Shown piece after piece: positions 16,505-24,138 of a stretch of 33,388 nucleotides of DNA. The stretch's first letter is position 1. Each line of letters opens with the position of its first letter. Origin of the DNA: a virus; IMG/VR virus record IMGVR_UViG_3300021440_000639, positions 1 to 33,388 of that record, one strand, 5' to 3'. The notes below the pieces were generated by a model. It had not been told where the DNA came from. It was given only the letters and a program-made list of their open reading frames with translations, and ran no database searches. The translations under genes and the position numbers were made by a program.

Positions 16505-17238
16505 TCCTGCGGCTTCCGAACGATGGGGGCCTGAGATTGGCGCACTTGGATTTCGCGCAGCAGGGCGGAAAGCTGGCCTCCCGTTTCCACTTCCACCTGT
16601 TCCTTGAGCAGCCCATACCGCTTGGCGAGGTTTTCCAGCGCCTTAGCCTGATCGGCGAGAATGATTTCGGCACCGTTGGCGGTGATCTTCACGCCCTGGA
16701 ACAGGGGCTTCACTTCCGGGGCCAGTTTGGTGGTGTCGTTGAAGTGGGCATATCCCACGCCCAGGCCTGCGCATTCCGGGCAGTCAGGGTTTGGCTGTCC
16801 GGTGATCTTGTAGCCAAAGCCGCCTGCGTCATTGGGCGCAGAGTCGTCGTTGATGTCCTTCTTCGGGTTGCGCGCCTGCCATGCCTTGAGTTCATCGCGG
16901 TATTCGCGGCGGGTTTTCCACTGATACTCATGGTCGATGCCGTGGCAGTAGCGGCACGGGCCGATGCGGTATTGGGTGAGAGCGTTGGCATCGGCGGTGG
17001 CGATGGATGACCAGAGTTCCAAGATGCGCGAGGCGGGGATTTCGAGATACTTCTGTGCGATCTCCGTGACCAGTTCGGTGAGCCTGTTGGCGATTTCCGG
17101 GCGGCGGATCAGCAGGCTTGCCTTGAACCTCGCGCTTTTCGGCGTGTATCCAGCCGCAATCGCGGCCTTCTGGCCGTCGAAGTCTGCCACATAGGCGTTG
17201 CAGAACAGTTCGTATTGCGGGTTGGAGAGGGCGGGCAA
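16501..17238 (-). CDS. terS: Terminase small subunit with zinc-ribbon insertion
   Basis: 245 residues from a TTG at 17238, fixed by an ideal GGAGG ribosome site 8 bases upstream. The N-terminal 60 residues form the small-terminase helix-turn-helix (FCNAYVADFDGQKAAIAAGYTPKSAR, then LLIRRPEIANRL), which binds packaging-site DNA. Two CxxC pairs follow (CRYCHG at 95-100 and CPECAGLG at 153-160), likely one zinc ribbon, then a C-terminal oligomerisation region (residues 195-235). It is the first gene of the late block, immediately behind the promoter at 17268-17296. Confidence 0.85.
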   Translation of the reverse strand: MPALSNPQYELFCNAYVADFDGQKAAIAAGYTPKSARFKASLLIRRPEIANRLTELVTEIAQKYLEIPASRILELWSSIATADANALTQYRIGPCRYCHGIDHEYQWKTRREYRDELKAWQARNPKKDINDDSAPNDAGGFGYKITGQPNPDCPECAGLGVGYAHFNDTTKLAPEVKPLFQGVKITANGAEIILADQAKALENLAKRYGLLKEQVEVETGGQLSALLREIQVRQSQAPIVRKPQE

Positions 17239-17267
17239 CGGATCGGCCTCCGGTGATGTCGTGGCCT

Positions 17268-17296
17268 ATTATCCATCAGCGGTGGACTTTTATCAA
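17268..17296 (-). promoter_or_regulatory. Probable sigma70-type promoter of the late (virion) operon
   Basis: On the minus strand TTGATA (17296-17291) and GATAAT (17273-17268) are separated by 17 bases, five of six matches at each box. Start of transcription would fall near 17260, about 22 bases before the terS TTG. The spacer contains GTCCAC (17282-17287), the core of the operator-like motif found elsewhere in this window, so repression is plausible. Confidence 0.7.
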
Positions 17297-17317
17297 TATG
17301 TCGCAGGGAAAGCGAAA

Positions 17318-17343
17318 CGCGGCCCCTAAATATGGGGGCCGCG
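17318..17343 (-). terminator. GC-rich hairpin between the small-gene block and the late promoter
   Basis: CGCGGCCCC pairs perfectly with GGGGCCGCG over an 8-base loop. It lies 23 bases after the last gene of the upstream minus-strand block and immediately before the late promoter. On the minus strand it is followed by TTTCGCTTTCC rather than a clean T-run. I read it as a terminator that isolates the late operon. Confidence 0.6.
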
Positions 17344-17366
17344 CGATGTGGTTCTGGCGGTGGCTG

Positions 17367-17741
17367 TCAGTGGCGGGGCTTGTCGCGGTTCGCAGCGGCC
17401 TCAAAGACGCGGGCGAGAGAACCCTCACCCTCAAGCTTTGAGTCAGCGTCCGATTCATCCAACAGACGCGCCCCCATGGCGACAGCTATGGCGCGGTATT
17501 GATCCCGATCTGGCAGAAACCCCGCTTCGGTCAGGTTTCTAAGGGAAATACCGATGGACACACACGCAGAACGTTCCGCCTCTGTCAGGGTGGAGCGGCG
17601 AGTGTCGTCGGTCATTATCCTGGCAAAGATGGTGTTGGCGCTTTGCAGACTGCCAATGAGGATCATCACGGCTTTGGCGGCCTCTTGCCAATAGCCCTTG
17701 TTCTCGTCCTCGATGCTCGTCATTTCACAGATCAGGCACAT
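17367..17741 (-). CDS. Phage protein of unknown function
   Basis: 124 residues from the ATG at 17741 (MCLICEMTSIEDENKGYWQ), which overlaps the previous stop by 10 bases; upstream sequence in this frame is an Arg/His-rich shadow. The protein is helical, with an N-terminal CLIC pair and many small residues, and ends in a charged tail (EAAANRDKPRH). No domain recognised. It closes the small-gene block, followed by the hairpin at 17318-17343. Confidence 0.55.
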   Translation of the reverse strand: MCLICEMTSIEDENKGYWQEAAKAVMILIGSLQSANTIFARIMTDDTRRSTLTEAERSACVSIGISLRNLTEAGFLPDRDQYRAIAVAMGARLLDESDADSKLEGEGSLARVFEAAANRDKPRH

Positions 17742-18175
17742 TTTTGCGGCTCCTTTTTGCCAAATGCGGTGGTTGCGGCGTAGTAGCCCACAGAGAACTC
17801 GCGCAGCGTGAACCACACGGGCCATTGGGGAGGCGGTGAGGCGGGCGATGTGTAACGCCTGCCGGTGTCTGGCGCGATGCCGATGGCGGCCCATGCGGTT
17901 TCGCGGCTCTGGACCTTGTGGCGAAACGCTATGGTGTCGATCATCACGGCAATGAGCGAGTAATCCGGCTCCGCATCGCCCCACGGCTCGTATCTGAATA
18001 TCTGATCAATGAGGTCGAGAGCCTGTTCGACGGTCGCGGCGAGGGGCAAAATGCCCAGCCTGATCTGTTCACGGGTTGCGGCGAGACGTTTGCCGGTCAT
18101 GTCGGGGCGGGCCAGATAGGCTTGCAGGGTGATTGCCTGCCTGATCGGGTCGAGGTCGATGGCTTTGTGATCCAT
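17732..18175 (-). CDS. Phage protein of unknown function
   Basis: 147 residues, helical in the first 90 (DLDPIRQAITLQAYLARPDM then AATVEQALDLIDQIFRY), then a Pro-rich turn (SPASPPPQWPVWFTLREFSVG). No known motif. It is co-oriented with and overlaps the next gene by 10 bases, and follows the protein at 18205 by 29 bases, so it is part of one transcript from about 20290. Confidence 0.55.
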   Translation of the reverse strand: MDHKAIDLDPIRQAITLQAYLARPDMTGKRLAATREQIRLGILPLAATVEQALDLIDQIFRYEPWGDAEPDYSLIAVMIDTIAFRHKVQSRETAWAAIGIAPDTGRRYTSPASPPPQWPVWFTLREFSVGYYAATTAFGKKEPQKCA

Positions 18176-18204
18176 GGTTTTGTCTCTGTTTTTGTCAGTT
18201 GATG

Positions 18205-18903
18205 TCAGTTGTCGGGTTGATCATCGGCCTGCTCGGCATCCTCGGCGAGGATTTGGGCCATGCTGATAGGCTCGTCGCCACCTTCGGATGCGCGGATCAT
18301 GCCCAAGAGGGCTGCGCGGACAGTTGTGCGCACTGAATTAGCGTCCAGGTTAAGGGTTTGGTCGATGATTTGCCATGCCCACGCGGGCGCGGCGCGGGAC
18401 ACGATCTTGTCATTCTCGGCTTCGGCCTCCTGTTCCACTTCAAGCCTGTAGTTGCCGCGGGCGGTGACGATGATTTCGTCGGTCGGCAGGTTTGCGCGGC
18501 GGGCCATGTGCAGGACTTGGGTGATCACGTCAGCGGCAGCGTCAGCCAGATCATCGACGCCGGTGAGATTTGCCAGCACCTTGCAGAGGGCGAGGCCTTC
18601 GGCGGCGCGGTGTTCGTTGGTTCTGGACTTTCCCAATGCGCGATCTTGGGCGTTCTGGGTGAGGATTTCGATGGCCGGGGCGAGGGCTGCGATGGCATCC
18701 GCATTGTCCGCGTTTACGGGCGGCAAGGTGGGTGCAAGTGGTTGCGGGAGAGGCTTGCCCATGGCATCGGCTTCGGATGCGAGGATGCCGCGCAGCTTGG
18801 CGGCGAGGGCGCGGGTTTCTGCATCGGCGCGGTCGATTTCGGCCTGCTCGAATTGAGCGGTGATTTTGGCTTGTTCGGACTCGTGGTCAGAGAGATTGGA
18901 CAT
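18205..18903 (-). CDS. Phage protein of unknown function, helical
   Basis: 232 residues, very rich in Ala, Asp, Glu and Leu. The N-terminal 60 residues form a probable coiled coil (EQAKITAQFEQAEIDRADAE), there is a Pro-rich linker (KPLPQPLAPTLPPV), then helical segments and an acidic C-terminus (AEDAEQADDQPDN). It contains no catalytic motif. Acidic tails of this type occur in DNA-mimic and partner-binding phage proteins, but no evidence goes further than composition. Confidence 0.55.
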   Translation of the reverse strand: MSNLSDHESEQAKITAQFEQAEIDRADAETRALAAKLRGILASEADAMGKPLPQPLAPTLPPVNADNADAIAALAPAIEILTQNAQDRALGKSRTNEHRAAEGLALCKVLANLTGVDDLADAAADVITQVLHMARRANLPTDEIIVTARGNYRLEVEQEAEAENDKIVSRAAPAWAWQIIDQTLNLDANSVRTTVRAALLGMIRASEGGDEPISMAQILAEDAEQADDQPDN

Positions 18904-18921
18904 GGTTTGATCCTTTCGGGG

Positions 18922-19425
18922 TCAGAGGTATGTTGGTCTGTTCTGCGGGGTGTATGCGGGCGGGACGCCAAGAGTGACTTGGGCGATGATGCGGTCGCCC
19001 GAGTAGGCCACGCTCGACAGGGGGCGTTTGTCTTTATTTATCAGGCACTCGATCAGATCGCTGGCGCGGCGGGCTGCGGTCCATGCGGCATCTTCTGATC
19101 GGTAGATTTTGCTGATCCTGACGAGGGTGGTGGTCTGGAAATACCAGCCACCTTCCTCCGGGCCACCATAGGAGAGGTCGATGGTGGCGAAGGACAGAAA
19201 CCAACCGGCGTGACGGCCTTCCAGTTTGGTGAGCGGGCAGCGGGGCGTTGGGTCTTGGCCTTCCGGGCCGATCCATTGGGATGAATGCGGCTCGATTTCG
19301 GCGTCGCATCTGGGGCAGCGGTCATTGCACTTGCACGACCATTCGTCGGTCCAGTGGGTGCCGCAGGACTCACAGGTGTAGCGATTGAGCCAAACGATGT
19401 CGGTGTCGTCGGTGTCCATGGTCAT
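18922..19425 (-). CDS. Zinc-ribbon phage protein
   Basis: 167 residues from the ATG at 19425, whose ATGA overlaps the upstream stop; a second ATG at 19419 has better ribosome-site spacing and may be the real start. Residues 14-42 hold a cysteine set (YTCESCGTHW, then CKCNDRCPRCDAEIE) that should bind one or two zinc ions. The rest (GWYFQTTTLVRISKIYRSEDAAW) is a mixed alpha/beta domain of unknown type. It may act on nucleic acid or on a protein partner. Confidence 0.6.
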   Translation of the reverse strand: MTMDTDDTDIVWLNRYTCESCGTHWTDEWSCKCNDRCPRCDAEIEPHSSQWIGPEGQDPTPRCPLTKLEGRHAGWFLSFATIDLSYGGPEEGGWYFQTTTLVRISKIYRSEDAAWTAARRASDLIECLINKDKRPLSSVAYSGDRIIAQVTLGVPPAYTPQNRPTYL

Positions 19426-19904
19426 GCGCTCCGGTAGAGGGCCACAGCCTCGGCGCGCGGCATGGTGTTGAGCAGCTTGGCGCTTGGGTATTTCGCCTGC
19501 ACTCCGGGCAGCAGTTTCATTGGGTCGGTTCCGGCGACTTTTGGCTTCCACGTCACGATGTTGCCGTCGAGGATGCCGATGACTTGGCGCTTGATCAGCC
19601 GGTCCAACTCCTTTCCCGCGATGTGCTGCGCCAGCAGGTCGCCGCAATGGGTTTCCAGATCAGCATCGATGGACATGGGCGCGTCGTCACCATGGTTGAA
19701 CTCGATGCGCGGCAGGTTCTCCCGGCACCATGCGTCAGCGGCAGCAAATGCGGCGTGATCGCCATGGAAATCATCGCATCCTCCGGTGCCGCGATTGGAC
19801 AGGTGGCCGATCTTCTTGCCGTCGATCCAGAGGTCAGCATCAAAGCATTCGGTTTCTTCGGACATGCTCGGATAGTGCTTGATGGATTTCAGTTCGATTT
19901 TCAT
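19422..19904 (-). CDS. Conserved phage protein, unknown function
   Basis: 160 residues; AAAGGAT lies before the ATG. The opening MKIELKSIKHYPSMSEETEC then FDADLWIDGKKIGHLSNRGTGGCDDF is a pattern seen in many proteobacterial phage genomes, always in blocks of small accessory genes. No catalytic motif is apparent. The stop overlaps the zinc-ribbon gene start. Confidence 0.65.
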   Translation of the reverse strand: MKIELKSIKHYPSMSEETECFDADLWIDGKKIGHLSNRGTGGCDDFHGDHAAFAAADAWCRENLPRIEFNHGDDAPMSIDADLETHCGDLLAQHIAGKELDRLIKRQVIGILDGNIVTWKPKVAGTDPMKLLPGVQAKYPSAKLLNTMPRAEAVALYRSA

Positions 19905-19917
19905 GGTGGTGATCCTT

Positions 19918-20016
19918 TCAGGCGAGGGTGGTGATGATCAGCAGGACACCAAGAAGGGCGGCTGCGAGGATGATGCGGGCGGTGTCGATGCCGTCGATGT
20001 CGTTGCGGCGCGGCAT
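19918..20016 (-). CDS. Small single-pass membrane peptide
   Basis: 32 codons from the ATG at 20016. After a charged start (MPRRNDIDGIDTAR) comes one continuous hydrophobic segment (IILAAALLGVLLIITTLA) that runs to the stop, a clear transmembrane helix. It fits between two genes with gaps of 4 and 13 bases, so it is co-transcribed. A weak ribosome site is a caution. Such peptides can be holin-like or affect membrane-bound host proteins; nothing here decides. Confidence 0.5.
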   Translation of the reverse strand: MPRRNDIDGIDTARIILAAALLGVLLIITTLA

Positions 20017-20020
20017 GGTG

Positions 20021-20248
20021 TCAGCCGTAGCGGCGGGCGAGGGGGGTGCCGTCCGGTCCGCACTTGTTGGGCAGGACGAGGCGAAAGCCGTTGTTGGTGC
20101 GGTGGATTTCCACTACGGACCCAGCCTTTTTGGCGTCGTCGTAATCCCGCAGGCAGGCGGCGGCGAGGCTGTTGCGGCCCAGCAGACCGGCGTAGCGGGC
20201 GAGAACGGCGCGGGCGAGGCGCATCAAGAGGCGGGTTTGTTCGGTCAT
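20021..20248 (-). CDS. Small phage protein of unknown function
   Basis: 75 residues. The first half is helical (RLLMRLARAVLARYAGLLG), the second strand-like and basic (VVEIHRTNNGFRLVLPNKCG). It is the first gene of the minus-strand block behind the promoter-like region at 20292-20334, and is only 4 bases from the membrane peptide. No family recognised. Confidence 0.5.
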   Translation of the reverse strand: MTEQTRLLMRLARAVLARYAGLLGRNSLAAACLRDYDDAKKAGSVVEIHRTNNGFRLVLPNKCGPDGTPLARRYG

Positions 20249-20291
20249 TTCGGGTTCCTCGGTGGTTTGTTTGTCTGCGTCGTCTCCCTGT

Positions 20292-20334
20292 ATAATTGTC
20301 CATCATTTTGCGCACCGTCAAGTCCTTTTGTCCA
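20292..20334 (-). promoter_or_regulatory. Promoter-like region with two operator-like sites
   Basis: On the minus strand TTGACG (20321-20316) and AATTAT (20297-20292) lie 18 bases apart, about 45 bases before the gene at 20021-20248. Two copies of the motif TTGTCCA (plus strand 20296-20302 and 20328-20334; the second is TTTTGTCCA) fall on the -10 side and just upstream of the -35, 32 bases apart. The -10 match is only fair. Repression of the small-gene block by a phage regulator is inferred. Confidence 0.5.
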
Positions 20335-20383
20335 TATTTGGAGGAAAAAAAGACAGCCCCCCCCCGCCGAAGCGAGGGGCCAC

Positions 20384-20430
20384 GTTAACAAAACCGGGAA
20401 ACGTTAACAGGTGCGGGGCGATGTGTTAAC
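20384..20430. repeat. Cluster of three GTTAAC palindromes in a noncoding gap
   Basis: GTTAAC occurs at 20384-20389, 20403-20408 and 20425-20430; the first two share ACGTTAACA. They lie in the 196-base gap between the tail-spike stop (20531) and the operators (20334), where I see no gene. The gap also has a run of nine C (20357-20365). They may be protein-binding sites or part of an origin. Confidence 0.45.
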
Positions 20431-20530
20431 TTGGCGATCCGTTAGCCTGCCCGAGGATGGAACCCAGGCTTTGACCCCTTGCGGGATTTTTATAGCGCCA
20501 CGGATCAACGGCGCTGCCCTATGCGGCTTG

Positions 20531-23299
20531 TCACCCCACGGTTTGCGTGACGGCGCTGATCGTCGTCCAGTGCGAAGTCCAGAAACCGCTATCCCATTGG
20601 TAGCCCCCCGGATTCGAAGATGTTGTGTAGCCGGTGAAGTGGCTAGGATAATTGTCAAAGGATGGCTCGTTCGGCAGGTTGGCGCGGACCACATAGCCCC
20701 GGAAGGCGTCCCACGCGCTATGGACGTAGCCCAAGGCTTGCAGGGCCACCAACTCGCCCGCCCAGGTGTTAAGGTTACGGTAGCCAGCTGCTGCATGTGG
20801 ATTGTAAAGAGATTCCGGGTTGGCGTAGTTTTCCGGCCCCTTCTTGAACCACTCATACGACCCCACGGAGTGATATGTCGGGGTGTCAGACGCAACCGTG
20901 GTGCAATTTGCAAGCAGGGTGCTATCGAATCGCGCGGGGCATCGCAATTCGTTCGTGCCAACGTCAGCGCGCAAGGTCGCCATCGCTGACGTTTGCCCTG
21001 TAACACCCAGATACAGAGCCACCGGCAGGAGGAAGCCCTGGTTTTGCCCGCCGTCAGCGGGCAGGGTTGTTTCGGCACTTACCTTGATGGCATGGTAAAT
21101 CTGCACCCCATGGCCTATCAGCAAACCGGCCAGCGTTCGGCGCAACGCAATGGCATCATCGCCGATCATGGCAAGTCCAGCGGCGTTTGTTGTTTCGATC
21201 ACCTCCGACCCATAGCCGTCATGCAGGGTAAAGCCGGACGGGGTGAAGCTGCGCCGGGTTTCTACTGCGCTCAATAATGCGGCGGCTGGGTTTGATCGGG
21301 CCATTCGCGCCGTCACATCGGCAATGGTTGGCCTGTCGTGTCCGACCGTAGAGTAGGACGGCAAAGACAGCGCAGATACGTCAATTGTCGGGCCTGCTGG
21401 GCGAGACGCCGGTGTGTCATATACGATGGCGGGGCACATTTCATTCGCGGCAGGGGCCGATGCCCGACAATGGATTTCCATGTAATTGAGGACGCGCACC
21501 GGGTGCAATGATGTCCCGCCGCCTGACGAATTGGGATACGGGTTGCAGCGCGACTTGATGTAACTGTCATTTGTGGCCAATGTCAGAGGCAAGGATACGG
21601 GCGCTTCATATTGGGGTGCGTTATTCACCCTTTCGTCGAATGGCTGTTTGGCAGACCGGCGATAAGGATTATACATTGCCCCATGCACCGCAAACCCTCC
21701 CCAAGTCGTGCGGGCGGGATACTCGGAGGCGATCTGCGCCCCGGTTGTCACCCAACTGCGAATCCCGTCAGGATAAAACCCGGCGGGCGTTGCCGTGGTA
21801 AATCGAACTCCGGCCCTGCCCGATGACAGGCCCGGCCAATTTGTCGGATCAGACGCCGCGCTGCTATTCGTGACCGTGCCTGTCCCGGCCTGCCCGTAGT
21901 TTCCTGATGAATCCAGCACCCAGTTTTGCGCAAACTCATAGGATGCGCCGGTTTCGCTGGCATAAATCACCCGGTCAAGCTGGCAAGTGATTGTCGCTGT
22001 GCTGCCCGCCACGGAAACTGAATAACTTGACACGTTGACCGGCCCCATCCCGCGCGTTGTCCAAATGTCGAGTTTGGATATATCGACGGTGGGGGTGTTC
22101 CAGACCTTCCCGCCTGGCAGGGTGGCGGTGATAACAAGATCGTCGGCGGGGATGACGTTGGCCACCACTACCGACGATGTAGTGGCCGCCACACCGCTAG
22201 TCCACGGCGGGGCAAGGTTTGCCCATACCGGGCTGCCGGTCTTGGTCCAAGCGTCCAGACTGCCCACGGTGTCCTGCAATGCGGTTTCGGACCCACTAAG
22301 GGTTGCCGCGCCGATCCGCGCGCCGCGCCAGTAGTGTTCCAAGGTGCAACCGCCATCGCCCGCAAAGTTATAGTCGGTAATTTGCCGGCCAAACGCACCG
22401 CCATTGTATAGCCATGCGTGCATCGCGGCAGGATCGCCGTAGCCCATGGCAAAACTGGATGCCCGGAACGTCGCTGGTGAACCAGACCCCGATTCCGACC
22501 GCTGCCCGAGCCTGATCTTGTTATAGGACGCGGGAGCGATGCCCGTGGTCGATCCTGCCGTATATGAAACAACTGCCTCGGCGTCCCGATAGTAATAGAG
22601 GCCGATGGTCGTTGTTACAGTCGAAGCGTGCCGCGTAAACCGGCCCGTGATCCGGTGCCAGCCGACCGAGGGAGCCGCCGCCGCCGTGGTGATCCGGTTA
22701 GTGGCGGACGACCTAGAGTTCATGGTGGTGGGCGATAACTCTATATACGATGTAGCTGACGCCGTATCGCCGACAGACATGGCAATGCCATTCAGGTTAG
22801 TTCCGTCATAATACATATCGAACGAAAACCACCCGCCATCGGCGGGAAGCGTGCCGCCGCCGACATCGAAGACCGCGCTTGTCTGTTCGAGATAGTCTGT
22901 CCCGCCTGAAACAAAATCCACCACATAGTCTGGTTGGATATAAGCGCTCGTCACAGTGTCGGTCGAATAGTTGCCCGCCGCGTCTTTCACGGTCAAATGG
23001 ACGCGCCAAAGCGCTTCGCCCCACGCATCATCATTTACGGTGATGCTGTTAGCAGTTGCCGTTGCCGCTCCGAAACCATCTGCCGCCGCAGCAATCTCGG
23101 CCCCGGGGAGCGGCGTTGCCGAAGTGTTTTTCAACCAATAGTAAGTCCCTGCCTCGTCAGACGTAAACAGCAGTGTGTTCGTGCCGCTGTCATAGGAAAC
23201 GCCCGACAGGACCGGGGCTGTGGTATCCGCAGACCCACCCCCGCCATTCCGCGTCGATAGGCCGCTCAGTCTCACCAGTTGGGCAAGACCATTAAGCAC
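20531..23299 (-). CDS. Large tail spike / fibre-like protein
   Basis: 922 residues from a GTG at 23299 that overlaps the previous stop by 8 bases; the longer frame up to 23524 is an Arg-rich shadow of the neighbour, and an ATG at 23347 is a less likely start. After a short N-terminus and a Gly linker comes an Ig-like domain (about 27-125: SADTTAPVLSGVSYD, EAGTYYWLKNTS, VTVKDAAGNYS type), then a lectin-like (LamG-type) domain about 130-320 (WFSFDMYYDGTNL, WHRITGRFTRH, TTIGLYYYRDAE). The second half (about 420-922) is unrecognised, with helical parts (AALLSAVETRR, ALRRTLAGLLIGHG) that could be a glycan-binding or degrading module. It probably recognises host surface polysaccharide. Confidence 0.7.
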   Translation of the reverse strand: MLNGLAQLVRLSGLSTRNGGGGSADTTAPVLSGVSYDSGTNTLLFTSDEAGTYYWLKNTSATPLPGAEIAAAADGFGAATATANSITVNDDAWGEALWRVHLTVKDAAGNYSTDTVTSAYIQPDYVVDFVSGGTDYLEQTSAVFDVGGGTLPADGGWFSFDMYYDGTNLNGIAMSVGDTASATSYIELSPTTMNSRSSATNRITTAAAAPSVGWHRITGRFTRHASTVTTTIGLYYYRDAEAVVSYTAGSTTGIAPASYNKIRLGQRSESGSGSPATFRASSFAMGYGDPAAMHAWLYNGGAFGRQITDYNFAGDGGCTLEHYWRGARIGAATLSGSETALQDTVGSLDAWTKTGSPVWANLAPPWTSGVAATTSSVVVANVIPADDLVITATLPGGKVWNTPTVDISKLDIWTTRGMGPVNVSSYSVSVAGSTATITCQLDRVIYASETGASYEFAQNWVLDSSGNYGQAGTGTVTNSSAASDPTNWPGLSSGRAGVRFTTATPAGFYPDGIRSWVTTGAQIASEYPARTTWGGFAVHGAMYNPYRRSAKQPFDERVNNAPQYEAPVSLPLTLATNDSYIKSRCNPYPNSSGGGTSLHPVRVLNYMEIHCRASAPAANEMCPAIVYDTPASRPAGPTIDVSALSLPSYSTVGHDRPTIADVTARMARSNPAAALLSAVETRRSFTPSGFTLHDGYGSEVIETTNAAGLAMIGDDAIALRRTLAGLLIGHGVQIYHAIKVSAETTLPADGGQNQGFLLPVALYLGVTGQTSAMATLRADVGTNELRCPARFDSTLLANCTTVASDTPTYHSVGSYEWFKKGPENYANPESLYNPHAAAGYRNLNTWAGELVALQALGYVHSAWDAFRGYVVRANLPNEPSFDNYPSHFTGYTTSSNPGGYQWDSGFWTSHWTTISAVTQTVG

Positions 23300-23582
23300 A
23301 GGACACCGCCGCAGCGGTCGCCCCGCTGGCCGAGTAGGCCCAGACATATTGCGCCGCGAGTCCCGGCCACAATGCGCCCAAGGTTTGATTGATGATGGCT
23401 CCCGGCGCGGACTGCACAACAAATCCGCCCGTGAAATCGGTAGGGGCCACATCTGCGGCGGTCCCTTTAACCCAGATCGGCGATCCAAGCGGATAGATCG
23501 AACATGCTCCGGTCGCCGCGCCACCAGTATTCAACTTTGTCCACTGGCCCTTCGGGATTGCGATGGTATCCTGCGTCGGCAT
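23292..23582 (-). CDS. Small virion-like protein preceding the tail spike
   Basis: 96 residues, AAGGGG 7 bases before the ATG. Beta-rich and uncharged (IAIPKGQWTKLNTGGAATGA, SPIWVKGTAADVAP, GFVVQSAPGAIINQ), like small fibre-attached or decoration proteins. The gene overlaps the spike start, so the two are probably made together and may interact. No domain recognised. Confidence 0.6.
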   Translation of the reverse strand: MPTQDTIAIPKGQWTKLNTGGAATGACSIYPLGSPIWVKGTAADVAPTDFTGGFVVQSAPGAIINQTLGALWPGLAAQYVWAYSASGATAAAVSCA

Positions 23583-23603
23583 GAGTGACCCCTTATGCTG
23601 GAT

Positions 23604-23639
23604 TTTTGTCCACTTTAGCAGGACGCGCTTCGAAGCGCG
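23604..23639. promoter_or_regulatory. Operator-like motif next to a 16-base palindrome
   Basis: TTTTGTCCA at 23604-23612, identical to the one at 20326, lies 22 bases before the gene at 23292-23582. Next to it is the perfect palindrome CGCGCTTCGAAGCGCG (23624-23639), which can form a hairpin after the SSB gene and could end its transcript. No convincing -35/-10 pair was found here. Confidence 0.45.
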
Positions 23640-23682
23640 ACCAAAATATCCATCCGATCACGCCACGGATACCTGATCGACC

Positions 23683-24138
23683 TCAGAACGGAATGTCGTC
23701 GTCTATGTCGCTCCGAGTGCCGCGCGGGGTGCCGGGGTCAGGCGACTGATCATAATTCCCTTGGGCCGAACGATCACCGCTGTCGGGCTTGCGATTCAGC
23801 AGGATCAGGGTGCCATTGAAAGGGCGCAACACAACCTCGGTGCTGTAGCGGTCAGCGCCCGACTGGTCCTGCCATTTGCGGGTTTCAAGCTGGCCTTCCA
23901 GATAGACCTTTGAGCCTTTTGCCAAGAACCGCTCGGCGACATCGCACAGCCCTTCGCTGAAAATCGCCACCGAATGCCATTCGGTGCGTTCCTTGCGCTC
24001 CCCCGTGGACTTGTCCTTCCAGCGTTCCGATGTTGCGATGGACAGGTTGCAGACCATGCCGCCATTGCTGAATGTCTTGGTTTCCGGGTCGCGGCCCAGC
24101 GTGCCAATCAGTTGAACTTTGTTAAGCGATGCTGACAT
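23683..24138 (-). CDS. ssb: Single-stranded DNA-binding protein
   Basis: 151 residues from the ATG at 24138 (MSASLNKVQLIGTLGRDPET), the canonical SSB start; upstream frame is a shadow. The OB fold is complete (VCNLSIATSERW, ERTEWHSVAIFSEGLCDVAERF, KVYLEGQLETRKWQDQSG, STEVVLRPFNGTL) and the C-terminus ends DIDDDIPF, the acidic tip that binds partner proteins. It coats single-stranded DNA during phage replication and recombination. It overlaps the methyltransferase gene by 17 bases. Confidence 0.93.
   Translation of the reverse strand: MSASLNKVQLIGTLGRDPETKTFSNGGMVCNLSIATSERWKDKSTGERKERTEWHSVAIFSEGLCDVAERFLAKGSKVYLEGQLETRKWQDQSGADRYSTEVVLRPFNGTLILLNRKPDSGDRSAQGNYDQSPDPGTPRGTRSDIDDDIPF

Noticed and set aside
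17253-17441. 62-codon plus-strand gene
   Set aside because: It spans the late promoter and hairpin of the minus strand and has no family pattern.
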